This document shows, piece after piece, positions 1 through 11,695 of a stretch of DNA of 32,098 nt. Where the stretch lies: the NCBI RefSeq assembly GCF_001186125.1, contig NW_014040199.1:13953-46050 (forward strand), read 5' to 3'. The notes beneath the pieces are model-generated. The model was not told the DNA's origin, made no database searches, and worked only from the letters and a program-made list of their open reading frames with translations. This DNA comes from Sphaeroforma arctica JP610. Its lineage: Eukaryota > Opisthokonta > Ichthyosporea > Ichthyophonida. How positions within the stretch are numbered: the first letter of the stretch is position 1; every line of letters starts with the position of its first letter. Made by a program: the position numbers and the translations under genes.

Positions 1-45
1 TTTACCGTTACGTACTACGTNTTGTGTNTATNTTATATATATAAC

Positions 46-105
<60 letters not shown>

Positions 106-803
106 GTTTCATAAATTGTGTGAGGAAGGTTATGCATAGAAGAGCTTGGTAGACGCCGTAGACATGTTATGATCGCAGTTTACACGCTTCGGGTCCTGAT
201 GGCTATCGCGGATAGATACTGATTAAATTTCACGTCGTGTATCGCTTTTACAGAGTATGTCAGATGTCAGATAAATAAGCATGTGATTTTGTCAGCTTCG
301 GCGTGCTGATGCCCGAGAGCGTATTGCATTCATCTAATGAGAATTGCCTCGCACTTTGCTAATTACAGTGGTCAGGGTGACGAGATCGACATTCAGGAAA
401 AAGCGGTGAGAGAGAGAGATAGAATCTGGCCTCATCTTTATTCTTTTAATTTCACAGAGCTGGTACAATTGGTATGTAGCAACCTTCTTTCTAGTATAAA
501 AGTTGGATGATAACATTAATATACTGATGTAATTGTATGACATACACACTCCGCACATTCTTACAATTCATATCGTGCTATTAACTCTAGGTGAAGCACG
601 CGACGTGAAGCAGAATATTAGCAATAGTAAAGCTTTCATGACCAGACCCTTGATTCTCCTTGACCATGAGTGTGTCGGACAATCATGCTCGCCATGATGT
701 AGCAATTTTATATGGGGCTCCCTTAAGGTGCATTCTTGTGTTTTTAAAGATACGATTTACACTACAGTGCCCTAATTTGTTTGTACATCCTATGCTGTTT
801 TAG
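1..803. other. Left-edge region with no supported gene
   Basis: This stretch has three ambiguous bases (21, 28, 32), a TA microsatellite and AT-rich sequence full of stops. The LicD-family gene that starts to be readable at 804 lacks a start codon and a membrane anchor, so its first exon or exons should lie here or beyond the left edge. Short ATG-led peptides can be read near 104 and 160 but are too short to support. No tRNA or other RNA gene was seen. Confidence 0.5.
47..102. repeat. TA dinucleotide microsatellite
   Basis: About 28 uninterrupted TA units. It lies near ambiguous bases at the window edge, so the true length is uncertain. Confidence 0.95.
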
Positions 804-3595
804 ATAGCTGAGGGCGAGTCATTAAATATTGCGGATGTGTCCAAGGATCTCAACGGTTTCATACACAGTGCGAAGGCACATAGTTCAGCTACATATGAGA
901 ATGAAACGCAGCAAACACTACAGCAATTGACAGAATCACAGGATATGAAGAAGACCACAGAAATGGTCCATACCGCATACAATGAATGTACGCGTCAGCT
1001 CCGACCTCGGGAACTGAGATGGATGGTATCTAAATTATATCTGTAAATGTGTCTCCATGCCGTGTATTTGCTGTTGGATATTCTTTTCACATGCGCATTT
1101 CAACAACCATTTTCCTTCAAAAAGAGAAGGTTATGATAGATCTGCACCTGTAGTAGGAGAATCCTGCTCACAAGACTGACCTATTCGCAAGATACGCAAA
1201 GCTGTATGTTCCGTAGGGTAACAGAGTAAGTGTGTTTATCATCGGAGTATATTATACTATCCTATTTATGGTAAGTCAGAATCCCGCTTATCACAATAAT
1301 TTGAAGAATTAATAATCTTACGGGCATACATGCCTGCATATGTGTCCATAGAGCACTTTGAACGTTGGACAGGCTAGTTCAAGGCCCGCCGCCTCTTTAG
1401 CATGCACTAGTGCTCCGTGTGTGTAATACTATTTATGAAATCAACGATAGGTGTGGATGCAGAAGCGCCTTGCTGATGCTCTTGGAGCCGATAAAAAATG
1501 TCGATGGTGGCTCACACATGGAAGTGCGATCACGGCTCTCCGCAAGCGCACCGTACCCTGGGAGCACGATGTCGACATTGCTATTATAAAGGATGATGAG
1601 CGAAGGTTGGTTGAATATAAGTGCGAGTTGCATGTTTACAATCACATGCTCCTTAGTAGCCGTGCTTATCCTCAAGCTCACCTTTTTCAGAAGAATACGG
1701 CTATACTTTCCGATATTAATGTCGAAGTTCAGAATTCTGTCTTTGGCGACACCTGAGTGTTTTGGAACAGTTGTGAGAGCTCATTCCGTTTCGGGTTCTT
1801 GACGGCAGTATTCAATTTAGAAATGATGATTGTAAATTGGTACCATTGAACCTGCCACAATGATCTTGTTACATCACATTAACAGGTGTGGGCGACTGCT
1901 CGTGGAAAGCGGTGATTTCAGCATACTCGATAAGCTGTATAATAGCAAGTATGTACAGGTCATGACTTGATAGTAAGAACAGCCTTCGATGGATTCGAAA
2001 CTACAGTCCAAAACATACACTACAATATTGCACAGATGTGAAGCGGCACATACACATACTCTTTTCTGCCAGTACAGTTCATTGACATCGAATCTGGTTG
2101 CTAATATAATTTCTCAAATATTTTTGTATTGCAAACGGGCACTATCACAGAGGACAACCACAAGAGAAGGAGCTCAAGAAAGGGTGGTTTGTACGCTATC
2201 GATTAAATCCATTTGTGAATGGACGTGTGGTATACGACGTCCATGCAGACATCCACATTTTTACAATCAATACTGTTAAAAAGCATGGGCGAAAAGATGC
2301 CTACATACAACAAAAATGTACCAAGAGGTATGTGCATCTGATCGCTCGGTCACAAAATCATTCACAAATCTCATTGGCCTCATCAAAAGCGAGCGGCCCT
2401 TTTAATATGCCGCGGCATATTGCGATGTAACTTTCTGATGTCAAATGATGGTCTTTGGGTTTCTCATCCAAGCTACCAGACCTACTTTATCGAAATTTTT
2501 AATAGTCATACGCGAGGGTGCAAACTTAGTATATACCACATGGCAACAGACGTTCTCACATTTATCTATTTATTACTGCCTCGATGAAGAAATTTCAGCT
2601 GTGTACTTTCGTGTCTGGTTTACATATTACCATTCTCAAAACTGACACCTTATAAGCCCCTTATTTCCAGATTTTACAAAACGAAGCGGGAATGTGCGCA
2701 TCGTCATGATTACAGCACTGTATTCCCACTCAAGAAGTATACGCTACGAGCGGGATTTGAGGTGAGTAGATTTCGATGGCGCATTTGATGATGGCTGTTC
2801 TAAAGTGCCAAACGAAATTTTTGAAATTGGACACACGTTCTAACGAAATTTAAAGGATGAATGTATTGGTCATCGTCGAGCAAGATGGGATGTACATTAA
2901 AGGTGCTTGCAAATACTAAAACAATATCTCAGAGCCCTTCATATGATGCACATGGTTTAATTTGTAAATATGCGCTGATCATTCATCTCTGACACGTTCC
3001 CTTCAGCCATCGTGAGCAACAAGTGTTTCTGATAGCTCGATTTTAATTGCCCCACCCACCATGCTTTAGGTGAATGGACCGGCGGACGTTAAGAAATATA
3101 CCGATACCATGTACCCAATATCTCTGCTGCATGGCGATCTGAACAATACCGACGGCCAGGAAACATTCACAGATGAACCAATTGAAAAGAACTATGTGAC
3201 TCAGGGACGGGTATGTTTTGTGAGGAGTGTTCTCGGCGCTAAGAATCTCGTTTTACAGTGATTACATCAGCATAGGCACGGAACAGCCCTTATGATTCCA
3301 TGGATCCTGCGTTCAAACTACTTGAAACCCCTACTATATTGAAATTAACCATATCAACACATGATCGCCACAACCTATAGTGGTAATATACTGTATTTTT
3401 TGTCTCGCGCGCCTCAAAAATATAATATCACGACATATCGTTTTATTTACGACCCTTCGTTTTCATGTATTCTTATTAATGTGTGCTTACACATTCCAGG
3501 CTGGAGTAGCGTGTATAAAGTATGCGCATGCTGTTGGCTGGGTACAAGACTATCTTCTAGATGGATTCTGGACATACATTAATCGACCACCCTAA
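804..3595 (+). CDS. LicD / fukutin-related (FKRP) family protein, multi-exon, 5' end unresolved
   Basis: Proposed exons: 804-1025 (tentative), 1451-1605, 1886-1948, 2151-2327, 2671-2761, 3070-3210, 3500-3595 (TAA). All have AG/GT borders. The last six join in phase to 240 residues, and the first adds 74 in frame. Exon 1451-1605 carries the family signature: WLTHGSAITALRK, then PWEHDVDIAI, whose D-x-D is the metal-binding motif of the nucleotidyltransferase fold. Later exons give VVYDVHADIHIF, STVFPLKKYTLRAGFEV and NGPADVKKYTDTMYP, which resemble the second acidic motif and the C-terminal region of LicD domains. Known members move phospho-sugar or phosphocholine groups, FKRP being a Golgi ribitol-phosphate transferase; the substrate here is unknown. 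No membrane anchor is visible, so upstream exons are probably missing. The 63-nt exon rests mainly on phase and splice sites. The family call is firm, the exact role is not. Confidence 0.8.
1451..1605 (+). CDS. LicD signature exon
   Basis: This exon follows acceptor acgatag and ends before donor gttggt. It contains the paired LicD motifs: a Gly-Ser substrate loop (THGSAITALRK) and the acidic D-x-D loop (PWEHDVDIAI). It ends with two bases of a codon, matching the next proposed exon at 1886. An alternative is that the reading frame runs on past 1605 to a stop at 1754-1756, but that would cut the gene off from the in-phase exons downstream. Confidence 0.85.
2151..2761 (+). CDS. LicD C-terminal exons 2151-2327 and 2671-2761
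   Basis: Exon 2151-2327 follows a pyrimidine-poor acceptor (tatcacag) and ends at gtatgt. It encodes a basic-aromatic segment (KGWFVRYRLNPF) followed by VVYDVHADIHIF, likely the second acidic strand of the domain. Exon 2671-2761 follows ttatttccag, completes the split Arg codon and ends at gtgagt. It reads a His/Arg-rich stretch then FPLKKYTLRAGFE, which matches the IFPL-type motif near the end of LicD domains. Confidence 0.75.
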
Positions 3596-3653
3596 AACAC
3601 AGAAGATACACATAACGACAATAATTTGTCACAAAGGAGTATAAAAAAATATC

Positions 3654-3773
3654 TTTGCGGATTGTGAGGAATTCAAAAACGACCTTATCCCCTCAGAGAA
3701 TCATGTTGATTGCAGACGATGTAATCACAATTTAAACATAATCAAATATCGCAAACTTAATGGATTAAAATGA
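3654..3773 (+). other. Short Cys-rich open frame (40 codons)
   Basis: An open frame ends in TGA with two CxxC-like cysteines (VDCRRCNHN) and a basic tail. It follows the LicD stop by about 60 bp. It may be a fragment of the unassigned island downstream or a chance frame. No start codon is present and the splice borders are ambiguous. Confidence 0.2.
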
Positions 3774-3901
3774 ATTTGAAAACCAGCAACTATGACGGCT
3801 AAAATTTCCAGGGTGCTGACATGTAACAGTATCACATATACTAAATAAGACATGCAAAGGCGAGAGCGACACCGCTTGATGCCACACACAGTTCTACCCA
3901 G

Positions 3902-4810
3902 GTATTCAAATACTTGTCCGATGATTTGTATTCGTTCCTTATTCGAAGCAGGTCAACTACCATAGCTGCCACACGTCCAATCCACAGTATATATAATTCA
4001 TATTGCAAGCACATGAATACGAATCACCGGGCAAGTATTTGAATTATCAGCGAGTCATGAATTTTGGGGGGAAAATACAACACCACAGCCGGCATGGGTA
4101 ATGCGTTGGTGAAGCAACAGCATGGCACAACTTGTGTAGCTGTGCTGAAAGTAGTTGGAAACGCGAAAGCGTTTATTAGGTATTTTCGTTGCAACCATTC
4201 TCTGCTTATTTACGTATTAGCCAATATCATCCGTCCACGATCGTGGCCGCTACCTGCAAATCATAGTGATGCACACATAAGTAAATTGATCTCAAATCAA
4301 AGAGGTCATCCTTTCACGGTATACTAGATGACCGAACAAACATTCGTATTTATGAACAACTTGAGCAGAAAATAGGGTGTTATGGCTGGAAGTGTCTACA
4401 AGAGACCTTTCCATCCGTCCCATTTTTGTCCGCGACGCCATTCCTTCCCTATTTTTAGTACGAAACAGACGAACCGTGCTCAACACACCTGACGATTCAT
4501 GGGCACCGGGTTCAAGCAGCGTCTTTCTGCACTCACTAATATTTCTGAGTACATATGTTCAGCCATGCTGCAAAATAAGTGAGCGTTCAATGAAGGGAAT
4601 TTTAGCATTAATACGTACAGGGATTGACTCGTATTGATTTTGATAGTCTGTCAGGATGCATGGACGATGCTATCGAAAAGCACTATAATATTCTTTGAGA
4701 ATTACGAGTACGCAGTTCGAGCTACGCAACATAATCCAAAAACAAGCAGCTGCCATGACTTACTCGTCATCGATGTAGGACCGCCACAGATTGCCTTTCA
4801 GATACAATAA
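3902..4810 (+). CDS. Unidentified multi-exon coding island
   Basis: Four stretches read like protein and have usable splice borders. 3902-3951 gives VFKYLSDDLYSFLIRS. 4055-4097 gives HEFWGENTTPQPAW. From 4303 an open frame reads ILDDRTNIRIYEQLEQKIG and CYGWKCLQETFPSVPF. 4655-4810 is the terminal exon, ending in TAA. The first three join in phase. How the third reaches the last is unclear: several donors between 4425 and 4460, and a middle exon near 4520-4580 in either of two frames, are possible. No start codon was found; upstream coding may lie at 3600-3900. I do not recognise the family. The island lies between two convergent genes and could be a complete small gene, an eroded gene or alternative 3' exons. 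The sequence shows coding-like composition, while gene status is inference. Confidence 0.4.
4655..4810 (+). CDS. Terminal exon of the unidentified island
   Basis: This 52-codon frame follows acceptor tagtctgtcag and ends in TAA. It reads MLSKSTIIFFENYEYAVRA, then a Cys-His segment and LLVIDVGPPQIAF near the C-terminus. The hydrophobic strand pattern and the Gly-Pro-Pro loop look like a folded domain, but I cannot name it. A competing frame across the same acceptor region ends at 4705-4707. Confidence 0.45.
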   Translation, partial: DAWTMLSKSTIIFFENYEYAVRATQHNPKTSSCHDLLVIDVGPPQIAFQIQ

Positions 4811-5379
4811 GTCTACTTCGAGTTGATTATACCCAAACTGTCCGAATGTCTGCACTCGTACGCCCTCCTGGAAAGCCTACATCACAGGAAACAATGGCAA
4901 TAAAGTTGAGTACTTGGGTATTGTGCACAGTTTGCTGTGTATGGCTATGTAGTTACAAAACGCACAAGTCATTTCTGGATTCTCTCAGACTCGCTGAGTC
5001 TGTGTCGACCCTGACACCGATTATGTCAACAACTAGTACCATCGTAAAGTCTAGTAAACCAGTATAACTAAATGATAGCAAACCTGTATTTCCAATGAAC
5101 ACCCGCTTACAATCAATCAAATTTGTTATACATTCATCAACGGTTTCTAGAAATGCTATAATGATACGAAGAAGACAGTACTATCATTTAGCGATTAAGA
5201 GTTTAGAAATAGTGGGATAAATACGAGTACTCGATGAGATATACCAGTTGCAACAACAACAAAAGTGATGCAAATTTTTAAATAAGATATCATCAAACAT
5301 AAACAGAAAGCTGCAGAAAGCTCTTAATGATGACAATCATGCATGTCATATTCCCGGTGCATCGACAAGTTAGACAATT
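4811..5379. other. Short intergenic region between convergent genes
   Basis: It separates the stop of the unidentified plus-strand island from the proposed VPS51 stop codon. A plus-strand frame is open over 4846-5064 but starts inside the island's last exon in another frame and shows no domain. I see no RNA gene or clear terminator. Confidence 0.4.
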
Positions 5380-6605
5380 CTACCAGCACAGGTACAATTT
5401 AGCAAAAACTTGTAGATCGTTTGGCTCCGTGTGATCGGGAGTAGAATACGAGAGCCGACCAAAATAGTGTACCATCAAGAACTGCACCCAGAGGGCAGAA
5501 ATATCGAGATCCCGGGCGATACAAAATAGCATATTACTGTGAAAACTCCAGCAATAACACTACTTAGAATAGTATAGCACGTTAGATACGTGTCGCTTTG
5601 TATATAAACGCATGCTGAACAATATGAAGAGAGACCTTGAACAGCATTCTCCCTTGTGGCGTGTCCAAATACATAAACAGTCACGTGTCTCGACATTACA
5701 ACTTGCCATACGCTCACCTTTAGCACAATCTTCAATATCCCTGTCATGATGGACGGTGTAGAAAAATCAACCTCCCCAAAGATCACAATGCGTTCAGCAA
5801 ACAATCTGATACGAGCATAGATATTTTGCGTGTGAGATTGGGTTAGTCGTGAGTCTCGAAGCCAAAGCCAGTGGAGGGGATCTTAACAGAAAAATCGGAT
5901 CGCTTCAAAAGTATATTAAAATCAGCCTAGAACACAGTAGACACTGATTTTCTGTAAGGCGATAAAGGAAGGGAAAAAAAAGTACTAATTTGATCGCACA
6001 GTAAGATGCCTAATTGACAATTATTCATCGTCAGACGAACATAACTTGTGGTGTCAACTTCTTCCATACGATAAGACAAAGACGTGTCCGGTATAGATAT
6101 CGAATAGTGATATTATTGTGTAATTCTGCCCAATCGCATTCATCTGAACTCAACCGACAGCCACACCTTATACCTTTGTATATTGGCCATCAAGTTGATA
6201 TCGACACCTGCACCCAAGCGTCCTGATCGTTGGACACTTTGCCTTCGTGCCGCGACGTCTGTGAGAGTGCATGTCATACTCATTATTGTTCCGATGAAGA
6301 GGAATGAATATCGATCCAATCAGAAGCAGCAACTACCGATTTCCCAATGACTCGACTTCAAGACATCATCAGATATGAACCTACGCAACTGAATCGATGA
6401 GAGAACTTCTGGAGTGCTCTAGCACAGATGAATTGAATAGTCCATGATGATAATGATGCATCACATACCTTGTAGTCGCATATCCGTTTTCGCATCTTCT
6501 ATCTCATACTCGTAGTAATGCGACACAATCAATTCCATTTCTGCAAATTCGTCTACACAGCGTTTGATAGCAGCTCGCACCATTCGCGGTTCAGACCCCC
6601 TGAGC
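5380..6605 (-). CDS. VPS51: VPS51 C-terminal exons 17-20
   Basis: Exons 6469-6605, 6174-6258, 5718-5805 and 5380-5481. They read [46 protein letters not shown] and finally [13 protein letters not shown] with [11 protein letters not shown] before TAG. The first three align closely with human VPS51. The last aligns more weakly, with the FGRF..FLQLYLW segment, and stops about 45 residues before the human C-terminus. Either the protein is naturally shorter or a further exon replaces this stop. Confidence 0.8.
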
Positions 6606-9600
6606 CTGCAGTAGAAAGACGTGCGTGTGGCAAGAGTTGCGATATGAATGACATACATCAATTCGACTATATATCAACAATAGAAGTTCATCCATCACTA
6701 TCTATACTATGATGCAAACAATACAGCAATATATCCCGATCCACAGAATATGGCATAGCCTTCTAAATGAAATACATAACAACTTCTCGTCTGCTCTTCA
6801 TAGGGAATAACAAATTAATTATAATCAAATGCACATTTGTAAATCACATGTCCAACGTCTGATGGTGTCATTTATTTGTTTCGGAGACTCAATAATTGAA
6901 CCACCCGTGCTCATATCTCGACACTTAATCGACAAACTGAGAACCATGTCACCGTGTACGCACAGTCATGTCGATGTCTTGCTACAAACGGTTTACAGTA
7001 CTTCATACCCCTCTTTGAATATATTCTAGGTTTCGACACAAAATGACATCGATAAGTCGTTCACATTGACTTATATAACTCGATACCCTGCGTCGTATAT
7101 ATGTATTGACCTAAAAGCTCCGTATATAGCCATATATACGAGGTACCATCCTTATTACGACGGCGATTTGTCACGTTTCATATACTCACCAATCTCTCGT
7201 AGACACACTCTTGAGCACCATCTCGGATAGCACCACACCTTGAAGATGAACATGTCGCTTTAAAAGTGCCTGAAGCATAGTAAAAGTAACCACACAATCA
7301 GTACTGAGCCTTCATCAAGTGCAAACTATCGATGTTTGTGCGTATGTAACCGGACTATCCACTCCAATAGTTTTGAAATTAGCGATACTGGAAATATGCA
7401 TAAACATACTTTTATGTTAGATATCTGCAAATACGTTTATTCACATTGATTCACTCGCAGGTACGATACCCCGTGAAACATACTTTCATGTTAGATATAT
7501 GCAAATACGTTTATTCACATTAATTCACTCGCAGGTATGATACCCCGTGTGATAATTTAAAATATATGAATGTATATTCAACCGTATCTATACAAACACG
7601 TGCAAAGAGCGGTATTTATTTAACCACAAGATATTGCCATAGAAGAGGTCTGTACATACCACTGCTACATACGGATTTGAACGAATACGGACAATATGCA
7701 CAGAGGTATATCGAAATGTATCAGTATATGCGTGACAACGTGCATCTCGCAAAACCGTTATTCCCAACAACAATCGAAATCTGTGCTTTTGCAATCAAGA
7801 ATACTTATAAGAATTGATTTGGAGTAGATATGTATGATATGATACACAAACAGGTACTGCACGAGCATGTCAGAACAAAATCAATTTCGATTTGTACATA
7901 TAAAATCATGTGCATGTATATTCATAGGTGCGAATATTCTGACGCACACCGTCAGGGCTTCCTAAAATATTGTTAATTGGTTTTGGGATGGATGTACAAG
8001 TCCACATTCATGCCAGTTTTCGGTACATACCTCTGCTGCTGCATGCGCCCCCGCGACCAAAGCAGCGCACTCCTCTGTGTTTTCTTTGATCTGAGACATG
8101 AATAACGAGACCAAATGAAAACAGCATTCCATTATAGTTAATACATCATTTGTTATCATTTTGGAAATTAATTGAAGGACCATCACTCATTTGCACATCA
8201 AAAGACGCGATACCTTCACACTGCCCATAGCCGCCAAGAAATCGGCTATCATATTTTGAATGTGGGTTGTGGACATATTTTTACACAACTTAGACAGCAT
8301 CAGTGCGGTTTCAGGTGATCTCGGTTCACTCTGCCACTGTGCTAAAATTTCACTCTCGCCAAATAACGTTTCACAGGTAGGTACGTCGTCGATACCATCA
8401 TCGACTTGCTCCATTTTGGAGGTTGCGGGTTGGGGTATAACCGTCTCGGGCAGTTCGGTTCCGCACAGTTTCTGTAGCATTTTATATCGAGACAAGATAG
8501 TAGCCCATGAAAATTTACAATAAATTTGCAATGTACAGAAGTGCTCCTTGTATACTTTTGAGCTCTCTTGCATATGGTTGATGTAGAGCATCTCATTAAA
8601 CTCAGCATCCAGAGACTCCTTATCGTTGAGACCACTTGTTTGCACGGAATGCACTCTTCCTTCAGCGGAAGTGCGCTTTTATATATTTTTTCCAGCGAAT
8701 TGCAAGAAATCGTAAGAAGTCCCCTGCATATTTGACTACAGCTATTCCCCAAGTGTATAGCGCTCCATCACTGTAGTTCATAATTGATGATCGTAGACCT
8801 CCCCCTAAGTCTACGCACTGAGTTGATTGGGTATTTTAACGCTCTTTAATGTGTAGTCTTGAAAAGTCAATTGGGGGTTTTAAGCTCTTTTGTGTGTAGC
8901 CTTGAAAACAATGTTCAGTGGGCTGTGTCAGAAGTTGTGTGCAACAGTAAATATATTCTGCAGTGAGTAAAACACTCTAAACTTTATCTTGCGATCACTA
9001 CTTTATGAAACTTGAAAGTGATGTATGACTTTTCCTGAAGCTGTTCGCTCGAGACATACACGATAGAATCAAACTAAACAGGATGAAATAAGTTTTCAGT
9101 GATACAGCATTCAAACATTGACAAGGCAAACACGAACATCAGACGATCAAACAACACAAAATAACATACACACTTCCGCTTGATGTCTACTCGTACATAT
9201 AAAAGCAGTGAATTCAGTCTGTAGCAGTGTGCGCTATAATACTGGCAGCTGCACATTGTTAATCGTAGGGGAGATATGTGCGGTCTCACGTGTATAGTCA
9301 AAGACTGCATATTAACGTACAACAGTGTGTATTCACATACCATAAAATAGAGCGGTATGTGGTGTATCAAGGCCACTAGAACGCCGATGTATACGTACTT
9401 CTGAACGAAAGTGTTGCGCCACGATTTTCGAGAGCCAAGATTGACGGAGTCGCTAATGAAGGCCTGCAAGTGTGCGGAAGGACGCAAATCGATGATATTA
9501 CAAGGGATGCTAATAATCACAACGTAATTGCAAGAAGTGCACACTAGAGCATTATTTAAGTCCAAGTGATGACGGTACCCTGATGCACAAATAATCTACA

Positions 9601-11562
9601 GCGTTTTAAAAATTGCATATTTGGCAATGCAATCCGCGAGCAAGTACGTTTGGTCATAGTAATAAGCCCCTTCGAAGTGGGTGAATGAGCAGTTAAGTGA
9701 GTGCACAACTACAATTAAGGATTGTTGCTAATTGAAGGCAGCTAAATTACTTCCACATCCATCTAGTTGACCTACTCTCATCACTTCATAATATCCAGAC
9801 CAGAAAGTAGTCCCGTTGATATATTGAAATAAAATAGTATATAAACCGAGTCAGGCTCTCAAAAAAATCATCTCAAGTCTTTTATCTACACGCTAAAAGT
9901 GTAATATTTCCCCAGCTATTCGTGGAACCCTAAATTTTAGAGTATGTACCGTAATTTGTGCAAAAAATGAGGCTACGTACTGTCAATCTGTAATATCGCA
10001 GCGCAAAACATACGATCATTCCAGATAACCCATAACTATCAGAAGCTGGCTACGTATCACCTTTTCTCTCCTCGAAAGTTACCATACTAGTGTGATTCAT
10101 GAGTATTCGCGCTCTTCTCGGAGTCGGGAGTTGCAGGTATATAAATATGCAACAGTTATATCATTTTAACAATAACATATATATATATTGCTACAACAAG
10201 GAAACAAATACATACATATACGAAGGTATGGGCGGGTGTTCACATTCACATATATATCAGGGCCGATTACCGGGTGCCACGCAGGTGGCATTGCGACGAC
10301 GTATACTGACAAGAGTGAAAGAACTATATAACACCACAATCAGAACCACCAGTATCGAACTGCACATCCTATATCTCGTATACATTAAGCGCGGTGCTTC
10401 TTCGTTCTTGCAACGACTCTATCATCACTACTCTATCATCTACAACTAGTAAACGATACCACACATGAGATAATAGCATAATCGGGGTTCGTAGTTGACA
10501 TGCATGTTTTGCGTGCTGTAAATGATTGCAATACAACATATATCACACATACCGATGTTCTCTCGACCAGTCTCATCACACACTCCTTCAGTAACGTCGT
10601 GGTGGCATCTTGCATGACTTTCTTGATATCTGCGTCTCCTTGACCTAACGCAAATGCTGCTCCATCCTCATCTTCGTCTTCCCCTGCCATGTGCTCTGAC
10701 GACACGCGCTTGCTGAGCCGCATCAGGTGCTTGTCCAATGCTCGCATGAATTCAGACCTGAAGTTGTGCATACGGTTCTCGAGGACAATTCGAGTGTACT
10801 TCTCGGATATGCGATGCACACCCGCTTCCGGGTATATGGCATCCACCTCAGACGAGTGCACGTGCAAGCGATATACGCACACTACATACACTGCGTCGGT
10901 CATCTGAGTCTGTAAACAGTATCGCCACATGATCAGAAGAAAAAAAATTGAATGTTGAAGGTATTCAACAATGACAATTTTAAAATATACGCAGTGATAT
11001 AAAATTGCTCACAAGCTGCTTTTCACAAATTATAAAAACGACCCAAACATACGCGGAGCGAATAACGTATGTAACCAAAACGAGCGGATATACAAACAAA
11101 TATAGTTGTAGGTTCGTGCACAAGAGACACGTGTTGAGTGTTCTACAACTTCGTGTAAGTATCGCAGATCAATTTCATCTATATACACGAGTACATCGCG
11201 ATCCTGTCGGTGTAATTCTGCATGATCCAAACAAAAAAGCCATGCTTGCTTTATGCGACCACCTCGTGTGGGATGACGATGGTATATACCAGTACGCAAA
11301 CATGTATACGTATACCCACTTATAAGTAACATAATATGCCTTGTTTCAAGTGGAAAGCTACAGTATATGTAGATGTGTGAACAAATATGCGTTTAGTATA
11401 TTGTAGATGGTTCAGGTTTATGCAAGGATAAATGCGAGTACGTACCCACATAGTGTTCATACAAATTTCAATATCTAGGGCTACGTTACGCATGTTTAAT
11501 GCGCATATAGGATACAATAATGCATAGACTATATATATATATAAGTATTCACAGGAAAGAAC

Positions 11563-11637
<75 letters not shown>

Positions 11638-11664
11638 GGCACACACACACACATATATATATAG

Positions 11665-11695
<31 letters not shown>

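Noticed and set aside
1433-1681. 82-codon minus-strand frame
   Set aside because: It is antisense to the LicD signature exon, which has clear motifs on the plus strand.
5482-5717. Minus-strand frame continuing past the exon 5718-5805
   Set aside because: The VPS51 match ends exactly at a gtgagc donor, and the continuation has no similarity.
7402-7549. CRISPR-like or satellite array
   Set aside because: There are only two adjacent copies without spacers, in an intron of a eukaryotic gene.
8342-8752. 136-codon minus-strand frame
   Set aside because: It is a shadow of VPS51 exon 8214-8471 in another frame. The upstream part of the correct frame (8472-8672) was also left out, because an acceptor at 8472 fits length and phase better.
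9074-9565. 163-codon minus-strand frame as one gene
   Set aside because: Only 9341-9463 has splice borders and VPS51 similarity; the remainder is intron that happens to be open.
11320-11652. 110-codon minus-strand frame rich in Tyr, Ile, Thr and His
   Set aside because: Much of it translates the compound dinucleotide microsatellite.
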